DNA of 64,000 nucleotides, from assembly GCF_015476655.1 (NCBI RefSeq), contig NZ_JABFHF010000003.1, positions 124,001 to 188,000 on the forward strand, written 5' to 3'. The position numbers and the translations under genes are program-made. The stretch's first letter is position 1. Each line of letters starts with the position of its first letter. Source of the DNA: Aquiflexum lacus (GTDB taxonomy: Bacteria; Bacteroidota; Bacteroidia; Cytophagales; Cyclobacteriaceae). Positions 1-6,817 of this stretch are shown piece by piece. The notes beneath the pieces are model-generated. The model was not told the DNA's origin. It made no database searches and saw nothing but the letters and a program-made list of their open reading frames with translations.

Positions 1-1920
1 ATTATCCCACCAAGGTGAATCTTCTGTTTGTATCAGTTTCGAAGCACTTCTGATGTACATAAATGATTTGATGAAGTTGTTGAAATATTCCTCTCCCAAC
101 TCATCTGCCATCATCCCATGCATGGTATGGTAAAGCCATTTGTAATAAATGGTAGGGGCTATGGCGTCAAGGTCGTGATAACCTTTCCAGGATTCAAGAG
201 CGCTAAGGGCTGATTCCAAACCTTTAAAAGTAGATCTATCAGAAGCTGACAACATGCTTTGGACATTCATAGGTTGGACTTCATTGATGGATTCCAATTG
301 TAAGGTTTTGATGTTGTCTTTGGTCCAATCATTTCTGGAAGTGACGGTTTTTGCAATCCTGTTCCACCTTTCACCGGGGTAGTAGTAACCCGGGTAAAAT
401 ATGCCGTTGCTCAAGGTGTCAGGCTGATTGTTGGCAGAGGCTACAAAACCGGATGGGGGATTGATGCTCATTGGGTTTTCTTCGAAAGGAATCCATTGGG
501 TGATATCATTGGCAGGATTGCTGCCGTCTGAGAATATCTTGCTGTTGATGTTTTCAGATCTTAAGGGAAGTTTGGCAGCTGCCCACCAAGCAATATTTCC
601 ATCTTTGTCTCCATACATGACATTCAGGCCGGGAGAATGGATAAGGCGAACGGCATTTTCTGTTTCCTGAATACTTTTTGCCCTTGCCATTTTGAAAGTA
701 GCTTCCAAAGCCCGTGTTGGTTCAAGGGTATAAACCCACCAAGAGGCGACAGGATTATCAGTCATTTTCGCAATTTCGGGAATGACCTCATTCATGATGG
801 GGCCATGAATAGATTCTTTGATCTCAATGGTAACAGGCTCACTGCCTTTAACATTTATGGATTCAGTTCTTGTTTTCAAAGGCTTGAATTCATCTCCATA
901 AATGGTTTCGTTGGGATTGTTGGGGTTCAGTTTTTCCTCATAAAAGTCCTGATCGTCATTCTCGAACATGGTCAAGCCGATGGCATGGTGACTGTTATGT
1001 CCCACAAATCCAAAGGGAATACCGGAAATATAATTGCCATAATAGCTAAATCCCGGATATTCAATGTGTGATTCGTACCAAACAGATGGCTGCGAAAATC
1101 CAATATGGGTATCATTACAAAAAAGTACTTCCCCCGAAGCTGTTCGGCTGCCGGAGATAACCCAACCATTGCTTCCTTCCAAGAGAGGAACCGGAAGTTT
1201 TTCCAATAAGGCTGAAAGATTATCGTTGACTAACATTTCCCCGCTGTATTCATCTCTTTCGGGATAATTGTTTGGAATGAAATGATGTTCAGGCAGGGTA
1301 TGTACAGAAAGGACTTCCATGTATTCAGGCTCCAATGTCCTAGCCATGTATGTCACCAAAGGATCAGTTTTCATGGCCATGGCAAAAGTAAATGACAAAT
1401 AACCTGCAATGGCATGGATATCGTTGACCGTAAACTCTCTTGGTTTGGATCCCAAAAGGGTGTATTCAATGGGAAGTTTTCCATTTTGTATAAAATGGTT
1501 CACACCTCTGACATAAGCTTCTGTGGCAGTTTTCCATTCAGAGTTTCCAGCCTTCTTCCATTCCTCTGTACTCCAAGCCGCATGCTTGGGAATACCTAAA
1601 GTCCTAAAGAATTTATCCACTTCCACCAGGTCCTCGCCCAATAGTTCCGCCAAAGTCCCCGTTCCGACTCGTCTTGTCATTTCCATTTGAAATAGTCTGT
1701 CCTGTGCATGGACATATCCCAAAGCCATATAGGCATCTTTGGCGTCTTGGGCATAAATATGCGGAACACCATAATCATCAAAGTAAACGGCTGTTTCGGC
1801 CGAAAGACCACTTATTTCAATTTCACCGGAATAGGTCGGACCAAATTGATACTTGACAATCTGATAGCCGGCAATGATGACAAAAAACAGGATGATCAGG
1901 ACATAGAGGAGTTTTTTCAT
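1..1920 (-). CDS. Penicillin acylase family N-terminal-nucleophile hydrolase (3' part outside window)
   Basis: The reading frame is open from an ATG at 1920 to the window edge, giving 640 codons; the family is usually about 800 residues, so the C-terminus is missing. Residues 1-20 form a hydrophobic signal/anchor (MKKLLYVLIILFFVII). The A-chain part carries GVPHIYA and GYVHAQDRLFQMEM. The motif EGSNGWVISG places the predicted autocatalytic Ser at residue 250, the new N-terminus of the B-chain after spacer removal. Family members hydrolyse amide bonds of N-acyl compounds (beta-lactams, acyl-homoserine lactones, other N-acyl amino acids) in the periplasm; the substrate here cannot be read from sequence. 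A perfect 8-bp inverted repeat lies about 90 bp upstream. Confidence 0.9.
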   Translation of the reverse strand, partial: MKKLLYVLIILFFVIIAGYQIVKYQFGPTYSGEIEISGLSAETAVYFDDYGVPHIYAQDAKDAYMALGYVHAQDRLFQMEMTRRVGTGTLAELLGEDLVEVDKFFRTLGIPKHAAWSTEEWKKAGNSEWKTATEAYVRGVNHFIQNGKLPIEYTLLGSKPREFTVNDIHAIAGYLSFTFAMAMKTDPLVTYMARTLEPEYMEVLSVHTLPEHHFIPNNYPERDEYSGEMLVNDNLSALLEKLPVPLLEGSNGWVISGSRTASGEVLFCNDTHIGFSQPSVWYESHIEYPGFSYYGNYISGIPFGFVGHNSHHAIGLTMFENDDQDFYEEKLNPNNPNETIYGDEFKPLKTRTESINVKGSEPVTIEIKESIHGPIMNEVIPEIAKMTDNPVASWWVYTLEPTRALEATFKMARAKSIQETENAVRLIHSPGLNVMYGDKDGNIAWWAAAKLPLRSENINSKIFSDGSNPANDITQWIPFEENPMSINPPSGFVASANNQPDTLSNGIFYPGYYYPGERWNRIAKTVTSRNDWTKDNIKTLQLESINEVQPMNVQSMLSASDRSTFKGLESALSALESWKGYHDLDAIAPTIYYKWLYHTMHGMMADELGEEYFNNFIKSFMYIRSASKLIQTEDSPWWDN

Positions 1921-2006
1921 AAGGGTTTATTTGGGTGGGAGGATTACGGTAAATATAAGGTTTTCAAATTAAAGTCAGGAAAACTGAATATGTAAAAAAT
2001 TAAATA

Positions 2007-2031
2007 GATAATCGGTAATTTGACGATTATC
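2007..2031. promoter_or_regulatory. Inverted repeat upstream of the acylase gene
   Basis: GATAATCG (2007-2014), a 9-bp spacer and CGATTATC (2024-2031) form a perfect 8+8 inverted repeat. It lies 87-111 bp upstream of the acylase start codon at 1920. Geometry fits a dimeric regulator operator; no T-tract follows, so a terminator is less likely. The regulator is unknown. Confidence 0.4.
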
Positions 2032-2089
2032 GATTTGTTAAAATACAGGGAACTGTAAATTGTTTATTGGTCTAATTACCCCTTAGACT

Positions 2090-2123
2090 TCTAGATTTCT
2101 TTCTACGTTCGAATGACAAGGAG
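2090..2123 (-). repeat. REP-like degenerate palindromic element, copy 1
   Basis: On the minus strand this reads CTCCTTGTCATTCGAACG followed by GAAAGAAATCTAGA. It aligns with the three other copies (2174-2209, 2226-2254, 59527-59560), whose shared pattern is CTTGTCAnnTCGnCG then AGGAGAARTCTA. It lies in the 367-bp spacer between the acylase and aminotransferase genes, which holds no coding sequence. Confidence 0.5.
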
Positions 2124-2173
2124 AGAAAAATGCCAGTACCGATCCAACAAAACAAGGACAGCTATTAAAAATA

Positions 2174-2209
2174 ACTTCTCCTTGTCACTTCGCCGGCAGG
2201 AGAAGTCTA
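2174..2209 (+). repeat. REP-like degenerate palindromic element, copy 2
   Basis: CTTCTCCT (2175-2182) and AGGAGAAG (2198-2205) form a perfect 8-bp stem around a 15-base loop containing TGTCACTTCGCCGGC. This is the best-preserved hairpin of the family in the window. It is 16 bp from the oppositely oriented copy at 2226-2254, so the two form an inverted pair. Confidence 0.55.
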
Positions 2210-2225
2210 AAACCTCAAGGCTGAA

Positions 2226-2254
2226 TAGATTTCTCCTTTCGTCGAAACGAGAAC
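2226..2254 (-). repeat. REP-like degenerate palindromic element, copy 3
   Basis: On the minus strand it contains GTTTCGACGAAAGGAGAAAT followed by CTA, matching the core TTCGnCGnnAGGAGAARTCTA of copy 2. It is oriented opposite to copy 2. Confidence 0.5.
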
Positions 2255-2287
2255 CCTCTATTCAATTTATTCAGTAAAAGCATAAAA

Positions 2288-3472
2288 TCACCCTTCTCCT
2301 TCCACCGCCTCCAAAATCACCCCACAAGCCTTCTCAATTTCCTCCTCCGTAATGACCAAAGGCGGCGCAATTCTCATGGCGTCATCGCAGAAAAGAAACC
2401 AATCTGTTATAACTCCTTTTTCAATGGCTCGGTCAATAATGGGTTTTAAAACCTCAAAAGACTCAAATTCCACTGCCATCATCAGGCCTTTGTTTCGGAT
2501 GGATTTGATTTTTGGGTGGACCAATAGTTTTTTGAAAAGGTTGGCTTTGGCCTCTACCTGTTCCAAAAGATCTTCTTCCTGAATCACTTTGATGGTGGCC
2601 AAAGAAGCAACTGCTGAAACAGGATGCCCTCCAAAAGTGGTGATATGCCCCAATAATGGATTGTTTTTAAACACGCCCATAATCTCCTTATTGGCAATAA
2701 AAGCTCCGATGGGCATACCTCCACCCATACCTTTGGCACAGACCAAGATATCCGGTACAATTCCAAAATGCTCAAAAGCCCAGAATTTACCTGTTCTTCC
2801 AAATCCCGCCTGTATTTCGTCCAGAATCAATAGGGTTCCTGTCTCATCACATTTTTTCCTCAAAGCTTGGAAATATTGTGAGCAGGAGACTTTGATACCT
2901 GCCTCTCCTTGTATGGTTTCTACTATAAATGCAGCGGTATTTTCAGTGATTTCTTCCAGCTGATGGAAAGAGCCATAAACCACATTTTTGATACCAGGCA
3001 GTAGTGGACGGTAAGCCCTTTTAAAAATCTCATTTCCGCCAACCGAAAGTGAACCATGGGATGATCCATGATAGGCATTGACACAGGAAATGATTTCCCG
3101 TCTGTTGGTAAATCTTTTCGCCAATTTCAAAGCGCCTTCCACCGCTTCACTTCCGGAATTGACCAAATATACATTGTCCAAATGAGAAGGAAGTGTTTCG
3201 CAAAGTGCTTTCGCCAATAAGGTCTGTGGACTTTGGACATATTCTCCATAGACCATCAGGTGCAGGTATTTATCCAATTGTTCACGAATGGCTTCCAAGA
3301 CTTTGGGGTGCCTATGGCCAACATTGCTGACCCCAATTCCCGAAATCAGGTCTAAATATGATTTCCCGTCAGGCCCATACATATAGACCCCCTCAGCCCT
3401 CTCGATTTCGATCATCAAAGGAAAATCAGTAGTCTGTGCGAGGTGGGAAAGAAAGAGTTGACGGTTGTTCAT
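2288..3472 (-). CDS. Class III PLP-dependent aminotransferase (acetylornithine/ornithine aminotransferase-like)
   Basis: This is a 394-residue fold-type I aminotransferase of the ArgD/ornithine-aminotransferase group. It moves an amino group between an amine or amino acid and a 2-oxo acid using PLP. Visible are the substrate-side NSGSEAVEGALKLAK block, AYHGSSHGS, the PLP-contacting LDEIQAGFGR (Asp218) and the Schiff-base Lys247 in CAKGMGGGMP. I chose the start at 3472 (MNNRQLFL); an upstream in-frame ATG at 3514 would add 14 residues read from a low-complexity heptad array, which is unlikely to be coding. Downstream of the methyltransferase gene on the same strand. No arginine-biosynthesis neighbours, so the substrate is uncertain. 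Confidence 0.85.
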   Translation of the reverse strand: MNNRQLFLSHLAQTTDFPLMIEIERAEGVYMYGPDGKSYLDLISGIGVSNVGHRHPKVLEAIREQLDKYLHLMVYGEYVQSPQTLLAKALCETLPSHLDNVYLVNSGSEAVEGALKLAKRFTNRREIISCVNAYHGSSHGSLSVGGNEIFKRAYRPLLPGIKNVVYGSFHQLEEITENTAAFIVETIQGEAGIKVSCSQYFQALRKKCDETGTLLILDEIQAGFGRTGKFWAFEHFGIVPDILVCAKGMGGGMPIGAFIANKEIMGVFKNNPLLGHITTFGGHPVSAVASLATIKVIQEEDLLEQVEAKANLFKKLLVHPKIKSIRNKGLMMAVEFESFEVLKPIIDRAIEKGVITDWFLFCDDAMRIAPPLVITEEEIEKACGVILEAVEGEG

Positions 3473-3479
3473 TTGGTTA

Positions 3480-3577
3480 GATGTGAGATATGAGACGAGA
3501 GATGGTAGAGCCAAGAGTCAAGAAACAAGATTCAAGAAGCGAGAAATTAGAACCGAGAAGCGAGAGCCGAGAGGTGA
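3480..3577. repeat. Degenerate heptad tandem array (14 x GAnnnnA)
   Basis: Fourteen consecutive 7-bp units all fit GAnnnnA (gatgtga, gatatga, gacgaga, gatggta, gagccaa, gagtcaa and so on) with no break in register. The inner four bases vary freely. The array ends 7 bp upstream of the aminotransferase start codon. It is the inverted partner of the array at 3752-3807. Confidence 0.85.
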
Positions 3578-3632
3578 CCACTTAATTAGTATCTTCTTCA
3601 ACTTTAGCAGGCGTCACCCTAATCTGATGGCT

Positions 3633-3754
3633 ATGCCGATGTGAGTGTCTTCACTCACATAGAAACCTCCCTTTTATCACTCACCAAGTCTCGATGCCAA
3701 TGTGAATGTCTTCACTCAAATAGAAACCTCCCACTTCACATTGACCCAGTCTTG
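3633..3754. repeat. Two-copy 61-bp tandem repeat with internal hairpins
   Basis: Copy 1 (3633-3693) and copy 2 (3694-3754) share ATGCCnATGTGAnTGTCTTC and then CACTCAnATAGAAACCTCCC. In copy 1 ATGTGAGTG (3639-3647), TCTT, CACTCACAT (3652-3660) is a perfect 9-bp stem with a 4-base loop; copy 2 has the same hairpin with one mismatch. No T-run follows, so these are not typical terminators. The block sits between two inverted heptad arrays, in a spacer that holds no gene. Confidence 0.7.
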
Positions 3755-3807
3755 AATCTTGTGTCTTGGATCTTGAGTCTAATGAATTGTGTCTTGTATC
3801 TTGTGTC
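3752..3807. repeat. Degenerate heptad tandem array (8 x TTGnnTC)
   Basis: Seven of eight consecutive 7-bp units fit TTGnnTC (the exception is taatgaa); this is the reverse complement of GAnnCAA. On the minus strand the array starts with the very first base after the methyltransferase stop codon (TGA, then GACACAA, GATACAA, GACACAA). It can pair with the transcript of the array at 3480-3577, since both would be in the same minus-strand RNA. Confidence 0.85.
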
Positions 3808-4704
3808 TCAAAACTTCCTGAACCTAAAGAAAATTCCAAGTGGCAAATTCTTCTTGAATCTATCAACTAAATAAAGCTCCCCGTGTTCAGCATTGTCAAC
3901 TTCTCCGAAATTGGAATGGATCAAGTTGGCAGCGATCATGGAACTGAAACTTAGGGAATACATATTCAAAATCAGAAAGTGATGGTCAGGATCAAGGAGT
4001 TCTGCGCAGAGTTTGAGCATTTCGTTGATTTGCTCTTCTAGTATCCATTTTTCACCATCAGGGCCCCGACCATAGGCAGGTGGATCCAGGATGATTCCAT
4101 GATATTTGTTTCCTCGTCTAACTTCTCTTCTAATAAATTTCATGGCATCATCTACAATCCATCGGATACCTTCCTGACCTGAGGATTCCATGTTATGCTT
4201 GGACCAGGTTACGACCTGCTTTACAGAATCTAAATGCGTTACTTCTGCGCCACAGGCTTTTCCAGCAACGGAGGCAGCCCCTGTATATGCAAACAGGTTC
4301 AATAACTTTGGGTTTTTGACAGGGAATGACTTTAAAGTATCCGAAATATAATCCCAATTCACAGCTTGCTCCGGAAAGAGTCCGATATGCTTGAAAGAGG
4401 TCATGGCCAGATTGAGTTTCATTTTTAATCCATCAGGATTTTGATAATTGATCTGCCAATTATGGGGGATTTCGGCAAGCTCATTCCAATGGCCCTTTTC
4501 AGGATTGTTTTTTTCTTTTGAAAAATGTGCATGGGCCAATTTTCCCCATTCTTCTTCATTCAGGCTTTTATCCCAAATGGCCTGCGGTTCGGGACGGCTC
4601 AAAATATATTTCCCAAATCTTTCCAGTTTTTCAAATCCACCAGTATCAATTAGTTCGTATTCTTCCCAATGATGTGGTGCTAAAGACAAAATAGATTCTT
4701 TCAT
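3808..4704 (-). CDS. RlmI/RlmK-like SAM-dependent methyltransferase
   Basis: A 298-residue class I methyltransferase of the COG1092 (RlmI-like, 23S rRNA m5C) group. Motif I is LNLFAYTGAAS (residues 135-145), followed by an acidic residue near 159 (HLDS), VDDAMKFI, and the catalytic-type motif DPPAYGRG (207-214). The N-terminal PUA RNA-binding domain of canonical RlmI (about 390 residues) is absent, so the target may be another RNA or RNA position. Start at 4704 is the first ATG of the conserved frame. The stop codon is directly followed by a heptad repeat array. Confidence 0.8.
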   Translation of the reverse strand: MKESILSLAPHHWEEYELIDTGGFEKLERFGKYILSRPEPQAIWDKSLNEEEWGKLAHAHFSKEKNNPEKGHWNELAEIPHNWQINYQNPDGLKMKLNLAMTSFKHIGLFPEQAVNWDYISDTLKSFPVKNPKLLNLFAYTGAASVAGKACGAEVTHLDSVKQVVTWSKHNMESSGQEGIRWIVDDAMKFIRREVRRGNKYHGIILDPPAYGRGPDGEKWILEEQINEMLKLCAELLDPDHHFLILNMYSLSFSSMIAANLIHSNFGEVDNAEHGELYLVDRFKKNLPLGIFFRFRKF

Positions 4705-4797
4705 AATGCAAAAGTAAATATATAATTGAAGTACAACCCATTTTCTATTTGTGATTTGTTTTGGTAAATTGTAAAAGAAAATTATCCAAAATCCAAG

Positions 4798-5478
4798 ATG
4801 CAGAAGCAGTTTCGCTATATATTAATATTTTTGATAGGAGGAATGCAGGCTTTTTCCGCATTCAGCCAAGCTATTCAAACTATAAGAAGTCCGGAAAATC
4901 AATACTCAGGGACTTTCCGACTTAATCCAAAAAGTGATGGCGTAAAAGGAACACCATACCTTTTTGAAATACCACCTATGGGGAATATTTCCTTAAATAA
5001 TGGTAATGTGCATGATCAGGTTCCTTTCAATATTTTGCTGGAAACCAATACCGTATATATTCAAACAGGGGGAGAGGATTCAGAGCCATTAGCTTTAAAA
5101 AACTGGCAATGGATCAAAACAATGGGTGAAGATGAAAGGCTATTTAAGATGGAGTTTGTTTCAGGAAAATCTCAATTGGTGGAAATCTTATTTGAAAATG
5201 AAAATGGAAAATATGTTGCACTCCATTCCAAAACTCTTGTTCAACCAAGTGGGGTAAGGGATGGATATACTGGGCCTCAATATGATACTTATAAGCATGA
5301 TATTAAATATCTTTTTATTAAGGGAATGCAATCTTCTGAATTAAAGACAAATAGCTCGGGAATGAAGGATTTGGCAGGCGAAAAGTATAATGAATTAAAA
5401 AATTTTATTAAAACGGAGAAACTGAAACCCGAAAACCCGACTGATTTAAGAAAAATACTTATATTTCTGCTTGATTAA
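4798..5478 (+). CDS. Secreted protein of unknown function, upstream partner of a subtilisin
   Basis: A 226-residue protein that I do not recognise. Residues 1-24 are a Sec signal peptide (hydrophobic ILIFLIGGMQAFSAFSQA, cleavage likely after FSQA). The rest is predicted soluble, rich in beta-forming segments (YVALHSKTLVQPSG) with a charged, probably helical C-terminus. It ends 16 bp before the start of the subtilisin gene on the same strand, so the two are probably one transcript. It could be a protease-associated or cell-surface protein; nothing in the sequence shows a catalytic motif. Confidence 0.6.
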   Translation: MQKQFRYILIFLIGGMQAFSAFSQAIQTIRSPENQYSGTFRLNPKSDGVKGTPYLFEIPPMGNISLNNGNVHDQVPFNILLETNTVYIQTGGEDSEPLALKNWQWIKTMGEDERLFKMEFVSGKSQLVEILFENENGKYVALHSKTLVQPSGVRDGYTGPQYDTYKHDIKYLFIKGMQSSELKTNSSGMKDLAGEKYNELKNFIKTEKLKPENPTDLRKILIFLLD

Positions 5479-5494
5479 TAACCCAAATTATTTT

Positions 5495-6739
5495 ATGAAA
5501 AGACAACGATTTTTAAAATCATTTTTGTTGCCTTTCCTGATAACTTTGTTTTTTTCTTGTTCAGAACAAAATCAACAGGAATTTAATGTAACAGGCAACC
5601 CGTATTTATTTGAATCCATTACTACTTTACCGATTGAGGATCAGTACATTGTAGTTCTTCACGAAACCCAATTGTCATTTAAGATAGATGACAATGACTA
5701 TGATGGTATGCAGACTATGATGCGTCAAGAAGTAGAGGGTTTATTCAGGCAATACAAAATCGCGGAAGATAATCTTGAAAGAATTTATTCTTTGGCTTTG
5801 ACAGGGTTTTGTGCAAGGTTGGATCAATCCAAACTTGAATTGATCAGCAATGATCCAAGAGTGAAATATGTGGAACAAGACAGGATGGGGACTTTAGGGA
5901 AACCAACAGACAAACCACCGTTTAAAGTAAATGAAGATTTGGGGCCAAATACCCAAGTGGTGCCATGGGGCATTAAAAGGGTAGGAGGGCCTTTTGCCTA
6001 TTCAGGAAGAAACAGTGTTTTTGTTATTGATACAGGCATTCAATTGGATCATCCTGATTTGAACGTGGACAGCAAAAGAGGTTTCGATGCTTACAATTCC
6101 AAAAAGAAAGATTGGAACATGGATGATGAACATGGGCATGGTACCCATGTCGCAGGGACGATCGGAGCTTTGGATAATAATTTCGGAGTTGTAGGAGTGG
6201 TTCCTGGAGTTTCAGTTGTTCCGGTAAAGATTTTCTTTGGTCCAAGGGCTGATTTCACATTTTCAGGAATGATAGCAGGTATAGAACATGTAGGCGTTCG
6301 GGGAATTCCCGGTGACGTGGCAAATCTAAGTTTTGGTGGTTTTGATTCCAGTACTGCAGTTGATGAGGCTGTGTTGCGGGTTTCTGAAAAAAGAAGAATT
6401 TGGATGGTCATAGCCTCGGGTAATTCGAGGTTGCCGGCAACTTCATTCAGCCCGGCAAGGGTGAAAGGAAAATATACCATTACAGTTTCGGCTTTTGATT
6501 CCAGAGATAGATATGCTTGGTTTTCACATTATGGAGAACCTATACAGTTTGGTGCACCCGGAGTTTCAGTACTCTCTACATGGGCCGGCAATAGATATCG
6601 TTCAGAAACAGGCACTTCCATGGCAGCACCTCATGTGGCAGGGCTGAGATTGCTGGGTGACATAATTTCGGATGGTTATGTTCTCAATTATCCCATTTCA
6701 CCATCAGATCCGATTGCGTTTAGAAACAATGCTAAATGA
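5495..6739 (+). CDS. Subtilisin-family (S8) serine protease lipoprotein with I9-like propeptide
   Basis: A 414-residue S8 peptidase. The lipobox LFFSC puts the lipidated Cys at residue 22. Residues about 45-130 look like an inhibitor-I9 propeptide (QYIVVLHE ... ISNDPRVKYVEQD). The catalytic triad is Asp179 (VIDTGIQLDHPDL), His215 (HGHGTHVAG) and Ser385 (GTSMAAPHVAG), with oxyanion Asn320 (ASGN). I chose the ATG at 5495 (MKRQRFLK) because it gives a proper lipoprotein signal; an in-frame ATG at 5471 would overlap the previous gene. Likely an extracytoplasmic endopeptidase that matures itself. The protein ends about 30 residues after the Ser motif, shorter than many S8 proteins. Confidence 0.9.
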   Translation: MKRQRFLKSFLLPFLITLFFSCSEQNQQEFNVTGNPYLFESITTLPIEDQYIVVLHETQLSFKIDDNDYDGMQTMMRQEVEGLFRQYKIAEDNLERIYSLALTGFCARLDQSKLELISNDPRVKYVEQDRMGTLGKPTDKPPFKVNEDLGPNTQVVPWGIKRVGGPFAYSGRNSVFVIDTGIQLDHPDLNVDSKRGFDAYNSKKKDWNMDDEHGHGTHVAGTIGALDNNFGVVGVVPGVSVVPVKIFFGPRADFTFSGMIAGIEHVGVRGIPGDVANLSFGGFDSSTAVDEAVLRVSEKRRIWMVIASGNSRLPATSFSPARVKGKYTITVSAFDSRDRYAWFSHYGEPIQFGAPGVSVLSTWAGNRYRSETGTSMAAPHVAGLRLLGDIISDGYVLNYPISPSDPIAFRNNAK

Positions 6740-6817
6740 AGATATCAAAACATTTGTTTTTGAGTTGTTTTTAAAACATCTTGAAAATCTTTTAATTACC
6801 CCAGTACATTAATACCT

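Noticed and set aside
637-1071. Plus-strand open frames opposite the acylase gene
   Set aside because: They are shadows of a strongly conserved acylase reading frame on the other strand.
3480-3807. CRISPR array
   Set aside because: Units are 7 bp and contiguous, with no repeat-spacer alternation and no cas genes.
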